DNA of 64,000 bases from Paralvinella palmiformis (GCA_025642065.1 JAODUP010000031.1:832001-896000); one strand, 5' to 3'. Shown: positions 1-24,329, counted from the stretch's first letter. Made by a program: numbers and translations. The notes: generated by a model from the sequence alone, not told the origin.

Positions 1-574
1 TTCAAAAACTGAAGTAACAGAAGTAATATTGTTATTACCCCACAAAAATAATTCCTGGATTATGACTGTCATATTTAAGTCTGAGAAGTAGTCCTTTATA
101 TCTATTTACAGGAAGTGGATTATCCCATGAGAACTCATCAGGGACACCAGAATGTTACAATATCTCGTTAATGGAGCTATTCCAGAAATAATTGTATAGG
201 GGTGGCATGAGGCACTTTTCTTTTATCCATACACCAACAATTTAAATTTTGTCTAAACCCACCACACAAGTTTGTAATCTTTTATTACACCCAACCACCC
301 AAAATTAGAAATTTAGCTTGCACTAATATTCCCCATTAAATATGTCATTGTATATAAAATGCTCCCGTTTTGTCAAGTAGTCTCATTTTGTATGCCATGT
401 TCAAAATTGTATGTGCATGATCTGTTAGCTTTCTAGAAGTGTGAATTTGTGTTAATATTAATCCTAGATTGTGTTTACGTTAGTGATTTGTTGTATGCCT
501 ACAAACCGAAGTATAAGGATATATTGTTGTCCCCTGGAGGAATTGCCTATTTCGGCATTGGGCATTATAGTGTC

Positions 575-1045
575 CCCTGGCTGGGAGGACTGTCTGGTGA
601 TGGTTGGGAGGACTGTCTGGTGATGGTTGGGAGGACTGTCTGATAATGGTTGGGAGGACTGTCTGGTGATGGTTGGGAGGACTGTCTGTTGATGGTTGGG
701 AGGACTGTCTGGTTGATGGTTGGGGGGACGGTTTTGGGGGGTGCTGTTGATGGTTGGGAGGACTGTCTGTTGATGGTTGGGAGGACTGTCTGGTGATGGT
801 TGGGAGGACTGTCTGGTGATGGTTGGGAGGACTGTCTGTTGATAGTTGGGGGAGGGTTTTTTTCGGGTTTTTGAGGGTTTGGGGGGGGGACTTTGTGAGG
901 GTTGGGGGATGGTTGGGGGGACTGTCTGGTGATGGTTGGGAGGACTGTCTGGTGATGGTTGGGAGGGGAAGACTGTCTGGTGAGGGTTAGGAGGACTGTG
1001 TGGTGATGGTTAGGAGGACTGTGTGGTGATGGTTAGGAATACTAG
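575..1045. repeat. 23-bp G-rich minisatellite
   Basis: Tandem copies of GGTTGGGAGGACTGTCTGGT-GAT, period 23 with some 24-bp units. They are interrupted near 720-750 and 840-920 by runs richer in G (many GGG to GGGGGGGGG tracts). It lies in the AKT intron before the missing last exon or exons. The open frame across 449-643 is a by-product of the repeat. Confidence 0.9.
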
Positions 1046-2317
1046 CTGATAATTGTGGAGTATCATAATTAAACATAACACTACATCTACCAGGTAACAT
1101 CAGACAATGAACCATCTTATTGTCATACAGTGACTGACAGCTGGTATGACAAGACACAACAAAATTGAAACTCTGTACGGTAGTGATATCACACACACAC
1201 ACACACACACACAGTAGACAAAAAGAAACAAATATGAATGACAACTTTCAAATATCTGGACAAAATCCCTCTTATAATTTACAAATCACTCCAGTTGCAT
1301 TAATTGGATGCTGACAGAAGATCTTTGTATTAACAAAAGTGTTTTTAGTTTGTAAATTAGACAGACCAGATATCAGAGTGTGGATTGTTCTAGTGTGAGT
1401 TAATGAGTCAGCGGGTGACAATTTCCTACTTGGGCTTAAATTAATTCACGACCACCTATTTAGAAAATGTACTTGATGAGTAGAATAAAACAATTTAACA
1501 CATACGATCAACATAGAAAAGATCGTGCTAAAGACACTTCATGACACCTCTGGCTAGACCTGGAGTACAACTCCTTTGAATTAAACACGTATAAAATTCA
1601 CAGAGTAACAACTAACCACAACAATGACTTTTGTGAGTAGGTAACATCTAAGTGTGACAGTGACATTGTGAGTGACCACATCACAATTAGATGACTATTA
1701 AACTGAGGACTTTGTAAGTACACATACAGAGCTATGCGGCACTACTGCAGTGATGAGTTTGCAGCTATATTTTACAAGTGGCGGAAAGGCAAGTCAACTG
1801 ATGCTATTGTTATACAAACCTATAATACATGCTGGATGAGATTTGTATACAACATGTAATGAATGATCAACAATCAGCTCTCTGTTGTAGTAGTGATGTG
1901 CCAAGAATGCACGACTCGAATGCAACAACTATACAACTAATTTTTATCAAGACCTACATTACATGCATGACAGACAGGAAGTCAGTTACGCACTGAAATG
2001 CATTTAAATACAAAAGGTTCAAAGATCACTAAATGTGAACATAGGCAAACATAGACATTATAGTTCAGATTGTCGCATCTGCTTTTAAGAAAATAAATAC
2101 AGGTAAAAATGTTTTAGCATTTTACTAAACATTTACAGAATTTGTTTAAATAAGTTTCTATTATGTTTGATTTTTCAAAAACAAGAATGAAAAAGGGCCA
2201 TTTAAACAAACTCAAATACAAATGTAACTGGCCCCATGTGTGGCATGCAGGTATGCTAACAAAACACAGATGTGACATGTGACATGTTACAGCTAAATTA
2301 GTGACAGAAAATATTAC

Positions 2318-13861
<11,544 letters not shown>

Positions 13862-14114
13862 CTAAAATAATGAATGATATTCAGTTGTTGAACAGTACAG
13901 AAGAAAAACACGAGACCTATCAATGACATTCTGTCTATTGATCCTTAGTGCAGATAATTTGGTTAACTTATATAAACATTAACACCTGGTAAGACAAGAT
14001 GGTGTTTTACAGATGAAGACTGAAACAGTATGGTAAGAAATAAGTTGATGCCACATTGTACTGTCACAAAAATAACCTATGGGTCAAATTCCCACCACAC
14101 AGCTAGTTGATTAC

Positions 14115-14151
<37 letters not shown>

Positions 14152-14347
14152 AATAACCCATCATACATGCCTATTATAGCAAGAGAATCATAACGTTATA
14201 GATTCAAATGGAATACACTGAAATGTAACTATTAATATTTAATTTCATAACATGATTGAAATTGTATCAACAACTAATTCAGAGTAGGCAGAAAAACCCT
14301 CATTAATTTTCTGAGTTATATTTGTAAATTATCATGTGTATATTTTT

Positions 14348-14387
<40 letters not shown>

Positions 14388-14392
<5 letters not shown>

Positions 14393-16275
14393 CTAACTTC
14401 AATTTTATACCAACTTTGGGACCTGGCTGAATGTTCACTCTGTCGTGGGGTGGCATTAGAGTGGGGGAGGCCCATGACTGCTTTGTGTAGCATATAGCAT
14501 TGCTGATGTTGATAGCATCTGATCGATAATATGTCAGAGCTGACATTTATGGTAGTCGGCCTTGAAACTGTTGATTAAGCCAGCATCTAAAGGCTGCAGA
14601 TGACTGGTAGTAGTGGGAGACAGGAATTAGATTTTAATATTCATAAGATCAGGAATAATGTGGCTGGGAGCGATGTCCAACATTAAAATAATCTTACAAT
14701 CAGCGCGACAATCTTAGTTATCCATGTAGTGAATACAGATGATGTCATCCAGGCTTTTGGATTTGAATTGTATTCAAAGCGTTTCCCCTTGGTAAAAAGG
14801 TGTGTGAAGTGGTACCAGCGAGTGCATTTTCAGTCTTTTTTCCCAGAAGATTTTCATGCCAAGACAATAGGAATACAGATAGGATAGCAAAAACAACAAC
14901 AAGTGTGTGTGTCAGTTACTCCTGAAAACAGATTTATACGTTATAGATGCAAAAAAAGCCTATAAAATTACTATTAAAACAATATCCTGTTGTTACATCC
15001 TTAGAATGCTTATTATTCAGGAACATGCCTAAGATTTTCATGCCAAGAACATGTCTAATTAGTCCAAATTGCAGCTTTCTCTGTGGGAAATGGAGCAACA
15101 TAACTTGTTACTGATTGCTAGTGCATATAAATTTATGCAATTAAAAAAAGTAATAACCAAAAAAAACATTGCTGGTGGATGCATGACGTAAACAGGAACC
15201 AGCTTCAATAAGGAACACACTATAATCTAGTCAAGGAATTACAATTTGATGTGGAGAAATTGCAACAATACTTCACGTTGACCAGAGAATCTAAAATTCC
15301 ACCAAAATATTGGGGAAACACCTGACCCTGACATCATATTCTGGATTCCCCCTTTATTATTTTTTACGAAGTTGCCATACAAATCACTTCATGGATTTAG
15401 TTTGCTGCATCGATACAGTACAGTGGTGTAGTGTGGTGCCTGCACAGGGTGGATACTTTGGAGGTTGGGCAGTAATACTATAATTTTATTATTTTCCTGC
15501 AATTTTTAGATAATCGTTCTTTTCCCAAATGCCATTTAGTCAATTGTAGGTAAATCTTTTATTTATGTATGTATGCTGCTATCAAAGGTGTGTTAAGTTA
15601 AGGAACATTGTGGCTAATTTGGCTACCAAACAGGGTGACCAAAACCCACACTACTCCACTGAAATCATTTGCTGCATCCGGAAATATGGACCTTTCCATT
15701 TTACCATTTGCGCATACTGGCATATGAAATCTTAGCTTAAAATACATTTGTTGTTAAATGTGTGATGTGGCATCATTTTATACTGCTTGCTGATGATGAA
15801 ACGTTGTGAAATAAAAACAATGCTTCGTCAAAATAGCAATTTCGGCATATTTGCGACGAGGTGGTGTAGAAAACTAGCGAGACAGGCCACCTTGCTCATT
15901 AAATAGTAGGGGAAACCCTGTAAAGTATATTTTATTTAATCCATTGTCAACTGCATGATCAACACCATCGTGATCAACACCTAACAGCTTGTCAATCAAT
16001 TCACAAATACGCACTCCAGCCAATCATTGAATAATTCTCGTTATATAACTGAAAGTATTAACCAATGAGCAAACACTATACACCACTGACTTAAAAGCAT
16101 TGGTGCATCTATTTGATATATCATGACAGGATTTTCACAGATTACCAGAAGCTGGGGGTATTTATATGCCAATGTTTGGTATTCGTATTGCGTAAGCATT
16201 GACGGCGGCTGAATAATGGAGGCATTATCATGGCAGGAAATCAGGTCCTTATCAAAGGTTGGCAGGGCTAGAGTG
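14388..16275 (-). mobile_element. Tigger/pogo-like DNA transposon with decayed DDE transposase
   Basis: Ends GTCTAACTTC (left) and, inverted, CACTCTAGCCC (right, followed by TA). The minus strand near 14757-14718 reads KAWMTSSVFTTWI. Downstream come KIILMLDIAPSH and TTTSHLQPLDAGLINSFKAD, the second and third acidic-residue blocks of the DDE_1 (CENP-B/Tigger) fold. Frameshifts and stops break every frame, so it is a fossil. Its left and right ends match the MITE at 35271-35815. It lies in the first AKT intron or just upstream of it. Confidence 0.75.
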
Positions 16276-17374
16276 TATATATATATACTTGTAGGGTACT
16301 CTCTATCCAATCTAGTAGAAACACACAAGACATATTTTATATTCACAAAATAACACAGGATAGTTGCAAGGACACACATCTCTGATCTATGTTATGATTG
16401 GAGACAAAGCTGTTATATTCAGAATAAAGAACAGAGAAATATTTCTTCCTGTTTAACTATATTTTCAAAACATGAAAAAATCCCTGTCTTTCAAGAAAGG
16501 GATAAATTTGTGGTAAAAATCTGTAGTCTGGATCTGAATGCAGACTAGTGACCAGTCCCAAATACTAGTCTCACCAGACCATTCAGATAAAATAAGGGAT
16601 AATATTGTCTTTCTTATGACTCACTGCACTCATAAGTTATGAATTTCACCAATCAGTGAATCAACAAATCTCATCTTCCAACATGTCAGATGAAACAAAT
16701 AAAAACCACAGCTGCTAAACCCTGAGGTGTCTGTTTATTATCTTAAGTTTTCTCCTAGAACTCCCAATTTAAGATGTCACTTTAAATTGAACTTAAGTAA
16801 ATGCATTTTATAGATCACTGTCTTAGCAATAGTTAGTAAAAACATTTGTTAGGCTAGTAGATCTGAAATTTTACTAGCCTGAGGCAAGTGTGGCACTGGT
16901 AGAGATATGTTCAGACCCTGCACATAGGTATGCTGAAAAATATGTCAGGGAGTCCACTAACTTTCAGGACACAAAATGATTTACTCAAGTTTTGTTCCTC
17001 ACAATTGTCTCTGGCTTTGTATAAAAATAATATGACTTTTTGACAAAAATTATTGGATGATTTAAACATGGAAGGAAATTTGTAAATGGATGGATAAAAG
17101 TATCTATGTGATATTGGGTGTGAGTGATACTAATAATTTATTAATTTAAAATAAACCTAGCACATAGTTATAAATGTATTTACAATTACTGCATGCATAT
17201 AATATATATTGCTTGTAATTATTATCTGGGCTGTCACCCAAAATGTATTAATAACACTATCCAATACTATTACTTTGTTGCAATATTTGTACATTCAGAA
17301 AGCAATAAAATGTGTTATTATTAATATTACATTCATATACAATATACTGGCTAAAATGGTTGGATCAAAAACTT

Positions 17375-17470
17375 CTATTACAGTGTCATGACCAGGATTC
17401 GAACTTCCGACCTTTTTCACAGCATAACCATTGGTTAGGAGTCCTATGCTCTAACCCACAAGGCCACAAT
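17375..17470 (-). mobile_element. tRNA-like SINE head of a second type (S2)
   Basis: The minus strand reads GTGGCCTTGTGGGTTAGAGC (A box), then a B box GAAGTTCGAATCCTGGTCAT. It lacks the S1 body. The acceptor-stem ends do not pair well enough for a functional tRNA. It abuts the hAT-like MITE at 17483. Confidence 0.5.
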
Positions 17471-17482
17471 ATCTATTACTAT

Positions 17483-17779
17483 CAGACATGGGGTCAATTC
17501 AATTCTGGAATTGACTATTTAAAAAATATTAATTGGAATTGCTAGATTTTGAATTGGAATCGAAGTTTCCTACAAAAACAAATCATCCACAAATTAGTTT
17601 ACCATTTAATTTTTTAATTCAGAAATATTTCTACAATGATAATCCTACTTGGAATATAAACTAATCTGAGTAGATATCCTAAGTAGGCACTCAAGGTAAA
17701 AAACCGAATTGAAATTGATAAATTTGATGTGGAAATGTCTAAATGGATTTGAGTGGAATTGAAATTGACCTCATGTCTT
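17483..17779. mobile_element. hAT-like MITE, copy 2 (297 bp)
   Basis: Same terminal sequence (CAGACATGGGGTCAATTC) and interior as copy 1. The 8-bp flanks are ATTACTAT (17475-17482) and ACTACTAT (17780-17787), one mismatch. It is internally shorter than copy 1, lacking part of the palindromic centre. Confidence 0.8.
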
Positions 17780-18369
17780 ACTACTATTACATTTTCCACA
17801 CCCAAGACATAGTGTATGTAAATTTATATTGTAACCTGTTTAATTATATTAAATTATGCCAACTAGATAGTAAAAGCCAATTACCATCTTTGTTTCCCAT
17901 GGTAATATACCAAAAATACTGAATATGCCAATGTACAAATATATCTATAATGTACACATATATAATATGTACAATATAATAGGCAATATCATGAATATGA
18001 AAACTAAAAGAAGGTTTTGTCTTCAGTAGACATTTTGTGTGTGCCAGAAATCCCCAATAGGCACGGTAATTACCACAATAAGTTCCAACCATGCAATGTT
18101 TACAACATTCCAGCTGATGTGCTAGTGATATATTTGAAACAACAATAAAATTATCTTATTTTGGAAGAGCAAATATCTGGCTTACAGTGACTGGTGGAAA
18201 TGTATTCTGCAAAATATAATATGGAACTGTCATTATTGAAAAAAAATTGCATCCAATGATTTGATTAATTCAAAACAGTGATCTACAATACTATAGGGGA
18301 TAATAGGGTCTATAGATCTACTATAGAATGATAGATACTAGATCTATAATTATTATAGAATGAAAACTA

Positions 18370-18393
18370 ACACTCACTGTAGACAGTGAGTGT
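18370..18393. repeat. Perfect short hairpin
   Basis: The arms ACACTCACTGT and ACAGTGAGTGT are separated by AG. This could be a cruciform or an RNA stem. No terminator role is known in animals. Confidence 0.6.
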
Positions 18394-18409
18394 AGTGTAG
18401 ATCTACCAG

Positions 18410-18498
18410 CGAAGTAAGAACTGTCAATTACATTTGTCTTGTCATACATCAAGTAACACACAACCAAACACCAAATAACTAATTTGACTGTCATTTTA
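18410..18498 (-). other. Signal-peptide-like open frame
   Basis: The minus strand reads MTVKLVIWCLVVCYLMYDKT, then NVIDSSYFAG, followed by a usable donor CTG/GTAGAT. A Lys then a hydrophobic run resembles a secretion signal. It has no homolog I recognise and no second exon located; chance is quite possible in AT-rich DNA. Confidence 0.15.
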
Positions 18499-18827
18499 GG
18501 TAGACTACTTTTATTTGTTCTTACAACATGCAGCGGTATACACAAGGCTTACAACATCCAAATTCTAAACCGCAAACCTTGCCCTGCCCTGGCCGGCCTG
18601 GGCCTTAAAATGAGCTTTTGCAACAACATTTATAACAATGTCAATATTAAAACAGACGTTCTTTCCTTATGAGAGTCAGACGCGATAGAAAATATGAATA
18701 CAAAGTTTTATAGTTATATCTATTACATTATTATCTAATACAATATCTGATTAGTTAATAACTATACCTGCTAAATAAAACACAGCTGACTACAGTACCA
18801 AAAACAATACTTCCAGCAGAAATAAAT

Positions 18828-18837
18828 TCTCGCGATA
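18828..18837. promoter_or_regulatory. TCTCGCGATA promoter-like element
   Basis: TCTCGCGATA is one step from the palindromic TCTCGCGAGA core-promoter motif of animal housekeeping genes. Nearby CpGs (CGTCC, GACGAG, TTCGTG) stand out from the AT-rich surroundings. It is about 5 kb upstream of the AKT start codon and could mark an untranslated first exon. Confidence 0.3.
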
Positions 18838-18933
18838 CTTCGTCCTAGGGGACGAGATTTCCGTGTTTTCGTGATAACTATTTATAGCAAGTTTATCCCA
18901 AACAGAATAATCACTTTTTTATGTTTAGTATGA

Positions 18934-19064
18934 TATGTTGACAAGTACAAATCTACATTGCTCGAGATTGGTATAGATGTTGACAAACATAATCTATATT
19001 ATGTTGACAAGTACAAATCTACATCGGCAGAGATTGGTATAGATATTGACAAACATATTCATAT
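18934..19064. repeat. 66-bp tandem duplication
   Basis: Two copies of a unit beginning TATGTTGACAAGTACAAATC and containing GAGATTGGTATAGAT. The copies differ at a few positions and lie just beside the TCTCGCGATA element. Confidence 0.8.
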
Positions 19065-19413
19065 AGAAAATGTATACTTCATATATACCATAGAATGATA
19101 TATCTAATATAAAAATTATATGGAGATAATAAATCAGGATAACAGATGTATTGCAATGTTTACAGTATTGCAATTTTTACAGCCATACATCATTTCGGCG
19201 TACGTCAAATTGGCCTTTGCGCCACTTTCTAAAGTAAATTTCAATTTCAATTTATCGAACGTCATTACGTTCCACGTTACGTCACCCAGTTACGTCACCT
19301 ACGTCATAATGAAAGGACGTTAAATAAATAAATTAACACTAAAAGAAGCTAAAACAATTTAAACTACAACAAAAACACATTGAAAACATTTTAAAAAATG
19401 CATATACAATCAA

Positions 19414-19415
<2 letters not shown>

Positions 19416-19488
<73 letters not shown>
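19416..19488. repeat. Compound (TG)n(TA)n microsatellite
   Basis: About 16 TG units run directly into about 20 TA units. Confidence 0.95.
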
Positions 19489-19490
<2 letters not shown>

Positions 19491-20439
19491 ATACGAAAGT
19501 CTGAACAATCAATTCATCCTGGAAAGATGGCCGGAATTTCCGGCGGTTTTTATTTACCGGCCTACAATTTTATAATAAATTCATCTATACAAGTAATGGT
19601 TTACAGGAATTGCATTTGATTGTAGAAGATGAAAGCTGGACAGAAAAACTAAACAATGGCAGTGTAATTCTCCTTAAACATTATTTTTGATTAATATAAG
19701 ACAAATAAGGTGCAGAATAAACATCAACAACTGTGAACCATTCAGGTATACCTTTAAAATGGTCTTATAGTGATTGTTATTTACCGTATTCTATAGCCGT
19801 ATATTTCCTGGAATATTTCACAAATTAAGCAGTGATAAGCCAGAATTATGCCTGTCAGAATTATAGGTTCCTGGTGGTCGGCTGAATTTGTTTTGCAGCC
19901 GAATAGAAAATATAAACATAAAACAATGGTGATATATCAATATTTATAATACATTGTAATATTGAATTGCCAGACTGCTTCATGAAGTTGTATACCTTTT
20001 TTGCTATCAAGCTTATTTTTTTAGGAAGATACGTACTTGGATACAAAGAAACAACTGACGCTACAGTTATTTGGTTCATTGAGGGTTTAATTAGAAAACT
20101 ATGTGTAGCCTTCAATAATGTGTTATAAGATTGTTATGCCATGAACATCGAGACTATAGTGCGAGTTTGTGTCAAGAGGCTTACCCACATGTAAAATGTT
20201 AATAAGAAAAATGCGTGTCATTTTCTTACGTCCATAGCTAGACCGGACAATGCAATATTACAGAGTATCGTGAGTAGTGAGTGATAGAGTGTATACTTCA
20301 CAACTGTGTCGTAAAATGTTTAATGTATATAGTTATTAGTCATAGTCATGTTCCGGAATAATGTTATTGAATTGAAAATTGAATTACACAATTTCCTGAA
20401 CACATTATTGTGATTGATTCAGGAGTATAAGTGACAATG

Positions 20440-20650
20440 ATGTAGATTATAATTGAACCAAATACATTTTCGTATTATTGTACTTTCTTGAGTATAAATT
20501 GGCCTACATTGCTTAGCCGGATCCTCGTTATCATTACAGTCCTCAATGATGACCCGACCTAGATATTTACATTTTTCTATTCTAGACAAAATATCATCAG
20601 ATGGTGAATAGTTCGGAATGTGAACATCTTTGAACATTTTATAAAGAAAA
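20440..20650 (-). mobile_element. LINE reverse-transcriptase fragment
   Basis: The minus strand reads SRIEKCKYLGRVIIEDCNDN, then AKQCRPIYTQESTIIRKC. This fits the K.KYLG..I.....D.EDI..QCR..YA..N...RKF block at the end of LINE reverse transcriptases. Next to it (20680-20728) is a (TAA)n tract. Confidence 0.65.
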
Positions 20651-20668
20651 GTCATAACTGACACTAAC

Positions 20669-20728
<60 letters not shown>

Positions 20729-21339
20729 GAGTATTTTAAGCTCATGTAACACAGACAAATTTTATACATAAATATACTTGTTTATATAGATTATAAATAG
20801 GCTAATTTAATAAGTGGGTTTAAAGAACCTTACAAAATAATGTTTTACTTGCTGCAGGTTTAATATGATTTGACAACTTATTCCACAGCCTGGGAGCTGA
20901 TGCTCGGAAGGAATTCTCTCCATATATTGCTGTATGACATTTTGGTACCGTCAAAAGTGAACTGGACTCAGATCGGATCTGAAAAAGCATATAGTAGCAA
21001 AGAGCATCAAACCATCAGTATACATCAAATGATTAATTTATTGCTGGATCCATTATGCAGCCGACGTATTATTGTTTAAATTGCGATATCTCATCACAGT
21101 CTTCCTCGGAACATATACACACATATATCAGGTCACATTAAAGATTTTATTCCTTATAAGATTCTTGTCTTGTACGTAAATCTGAGTACAACCACATAAT
21201 TTGTATTCAACTTAAAACGGATTACAAAACTAGACTAAATTCCTTTCTCACGAAATGTGTAAAGCTTTTTTTCTCATTTGTTGACTTAAATGTGATCTAG
21301 CCATAAGTATTTCTAATCAGTTATACAACACAACCGTAA

Positions 21340-21420
21340 ACAATCAACATAGTGGCCGCCATATTGGAAGTTTTGTTTGCCGAAAGTTTGACTGCAACCA
21401 AGACTCCGGTTGACAACAAG
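21340..21420 (-). promoter_or_regulatory. YY1-type promoter candidate
   Basis: The minus strand carries CTTCCAATATGGCGGCCACT (21351-21370), close to the YY1 consensus AANATGGCGGC, with an adjacent CCAAT and a TTCC ETS core. YY1 sites in promoters usually read in the direction of transcription, which here points toward AKT, 7.5 kb away. No TATA box was seen. Confidence 0.35.
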
Positions 21421-21711
21421 TGAATTATATCAAGGACTGTTTATATAAGCTCTCTGGTTATATCCGGCAGTTTTCACATTCGTTTGTTGAAATGAACATT
21501 TTTATGTAGCTAAATATATTTACAATGACTTGTATTAGCGATTATGGAATTCTATGGGCGATCGTCAAGATATAATTTTTTTATGAGGGTAATCGCAAAC
21601 GTGTACGTCTATTCTCGTACAGGAAAGCGTTGTTTGCGCTGCTTAATTGAGTAAACATAGGAGTTATCTTTGCGGTGTCGAGTACAATTATTGTAGGTCA
21701 ATGGTAGTACG

Positions 21712-21783
21712 TCGGCCTATTTAGCCTACCATATGCACAAAAGTGGCCAAAACATCAATCATCATCATCATCATCATCATCAT
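21712..21783 (+). mobile_element. 5'-truncated SINE (family S1)
   Basis: Only the 3' body (CTATTTAGCCTACCATATGC ... AACATCAATCATCATC) remains, with eight CAT triplets. It is bracketed by an exact 13-bp duplication CAATGGTAGTACG (21699-21711, 21784-21796). Truncation at the 5' end with an intact duplication indicates target-primed reverse transcription. Confidence 0.85.
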
Positions 21784-22507
21784 CAATGGTAGTACGAGAC
21801 GAGAATCGTCGTACGTACAAGAACTAACCCTTTAAAGCGGCCTGTATATATGCTGCGTTTGTTCTTAAAATTAAACCGATTGCTACATGTACTTATGTAG
21901 TACGCAATGCAATCATCTAATACTTTAGTTAAAATGCATAAATTAGTCACTACAACTCCCTAAAATGTCTGAAAACTTCTTGATGAGATTGAAATTGAGT
22001 TGTCGTAGACGTGACTGTAGATACGGCACATTTCAGGCATTAATTCAAACAAGTTGCTGTTATGAGTATGGAGGGAGAACGTACGGATCCAACAGAGATC
22101 CTTGTTGAGCACTCTTAGCGAACTCTATCTATTCGCTGCGCTTTGATCCCAAATTCATGCCTGTGTGCGGCCTGTGAAATGATAAGCCAGATTTCTGCAG
22201 GCGTCTGTATAAAACCCATAACCGTAAACCTGTAAGTTATACAACAGTGTCAAAAGCTCTGGACAGATCTAATAGTAATGCAGCTGATATTTTACAGTCG
22301 TCTGCTGATATAAAAATATTTTCCACATATATCAGCAGAACGTCTGATGGGATATGTCGTGATGGTCCTTCTAATTAACAGCCAGTAAAATCAATAAATG
22401 ATCCCATAATACCTGGTAAAGTAGTTGACGTCTCCGCGCTATTCCCACCAATAAAGCGCGTGCTTTTTTTTCAGCTAGTGATATTAAAACATAGAATTAT
22501 AAAAATG

Positions 22508-22508
22508 G

Positions 22509-22564
<56 letters not shown>
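22508..22564. repeat. (TA)n microsatellite
   Basis: About 28 TA units. It is followed by CCATGC, as the tract at 19488 is followed by CCATAC. Confidence 0.95.
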
Positions 22565-22566
<2 letters not shown>

Positions 22567-23464
22567 ATGCATACACGAGGAGAATTTGGAATTCATCTCC
22601 TTCTGCTGTTCCACGTGTCGTTTATCGTGTAAACTTCATTATTTCTATTAACTCACGTGTGCTATCCTAATATGACGACGACACTTCTATTGAACGTGGA
22701 AAATGGGTTTATTAATATTGGGCAGAAAAATAGATAGTTTAAACATATCATATTCAACGCCAACATTAATATTTACTAATAATGATAAATTGTTTTTGCC
22801 TATTTAGACGTACCTCGATCTTTTACTAGATCGAGTGATATATTGAGTAATGTCATAGTCAGTTTTTTATCTTTACTTTATTGTTGTTGTTGCTGTGGTG
22901 TCATAGTGATGAGGTGGAACACTTTCAATTTATAGATGAATGACTTGATCTTGTCTTTAAGTAAAATCCTAGCTGGTTGTTGTTGTTGTTGTGCCAGTAC
23001 ATTAATAATGTGGTAATGTTTGCAACATCTATCGGAAGTCTTCAACAATTACAATACAATAAATTTGGCAAAGATAATGATATTATTTACAATTGTATTT
23101 AATATCAATTCAGGTCATGTGATACCGAAATGTTGCAGACTGGGGTTTTTTTTCATTACTGCTATATGTCACCTTGTTTTGGGGTTTTTCATTTAATTTC
23201 TATGTTAATTTTAATGTGGAATTATTATCATCATCGTGGTCATCTTCGTCGTCATCATCATCATCTCGTTATAACAATGAGTCTCGTACTTCTCCTAAAT
23301 GACAACCGATAATTAATGACCTATCAGTTTCTGTCTTCAGAGTGACGTAACCATTGACGTCAAAGAGAAGGTCAATGGACGTAACTAGAAATATTAAATA
23401 TTATTTCCAAAAAGAAGTGCAGATCAAATGTTGACCTCATTCTCTTTACAAATGTAACTCATCT

Positions 23465-23581
23465 AACTATACTATACTATACTATACTATACTATACTAT
23501 ACTATACTATACTATACTATACTATACTATACTATACTATACTATACTATACTATTATACTATACTATACTATACTATACT
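23465..23581. repeat. (ACTAT)n pentanucleotide array
   Basis: About 23 units of ACTAT with one interruption (23551-23556). It is the only pentanucleotide array in the window. Confidence 0.95.
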
Positions 23582-23935
23582 TAATGACAGTTAAAGAGCT
23601 ATTGTTTGAACCAGGAAGGCAAAGTTTACTATGTAATGCTAATACGAGAACCTTAATAGCCATCTTACGTGTAATTGGTTTTAGTCGGAAGTTGTGACAA
23701 CGTGACACATTAACAGCTGTTAACATGATCATTAAGTTAACAATAACGATCATCATATATGTTTCAGTTAACAAACTGATAAAAAAATAACAACAACAAC
23801 AACGACCATCAGATAGGCTTCGATTTATAAATTGATCAAATTGTTACCACCTGCCGTCATTTGTAGTAATTGTAGCTCTACACTCATACAGAATATACAG
23901 ACTAGATTACAAGCAGAATTCATAAGACAAATTTG

Positions 23936-24111
23936 GGCGCCTCCGTGGTCTGATTGGTAGCACAGATCGCTACCACCCGAGTTCGAATCTCGAAGAGTGT
24001 TTCATCTTTGACTTCGCTTCACTACATTTGGAGGTCGCTCGGCCCATTTAGCCTACCATGTGCACAAAAGTGTCCGCAAAACATCTATCATCATCATCAT
24101 CATCATCATCG
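23936..24111 (+). mobile_element. tRNA-derived SINE (family S1)
   Basis: Near full-length copy with head CCTCCGTGGTCTGATTGGTAG, B-box GTTCGAATCTC and a (CAT)n tail. Part of the head-body junction is deleted. Flanks TAAGACAAATTTG (23923-23935) and TAAGATAAATTTG (24112-24124). Confidence 0.88.
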
Positions 24112-24152
24112 TAAGATAAATTTGATAGATTAATAAATACATTTTATCATGA

Positions 24153-24329
24153 GGGCGCCTCCGTGGTCTAACGGTAGCGTGTTTGACCGCAGATCACTAC
24201 CACCCGTGTTCGAATCTCGGCGTGGGCATATCTGAAGGTTGTTTCATCTTTGACTTCGCTTCATTACCTTTGGAGGTCGCTCGGCCCATTTAGCCTACCA
24301 TGTACACAAAAGTGGCCGTAAAACATCAA
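24153..24329 (+). mobile_element. tRNA-derived SINE (family S1), best-preserved copy
   Basis: CCTCCGTGGTCTAACGGTAG head, GTTCGAATCTCGGCG B-box region, and a complete body ending GGCCGTAAAACATCAA. The exact 14-bp duplication ACATTTTATCATGA lies at 24139-24152 and 24330-24343. It starts 41 bp after the previous copy, in the same orientation. Confidence 0.9.

Noticed and set aside
449..643. Open frame over the start of the minisatellite
   Set aside because: It follows from the 23-bp repeat; no conserved protein and not an AKT exon.
575..1045. CRISPR-like array
   Set aside because: Units are contiguous with no unique spacers, in an animal gene intron: a minisatellite.
1..2317. Search for the AKT C-terminal tail exon
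   Set aside because: No minus-strand frame resembling the PPFKP...DEEFT tail was found, so the gene must continue outside the window.
16041..16379. 112-residue minus-strand frame
   Set aside because: It overlaps the right end of the Tigger-like element and does not match a transposase domain that I can recognise.
20870..21079. 69-residue frame
   Set aside because: Possibly a decayed repeat fragment, but nothing specific enough to name.
22460..22651. IYIYIY-type frames here and at many other (TA)n tracts
   Set aside because: Translation of TA repeats; no coding support.
24153..24230. tRNA gene
   Set aside because: A and B boxes are present, but the acceptor stem is absent and the sequence continues into a repeated SINE body with a target-site duplication.
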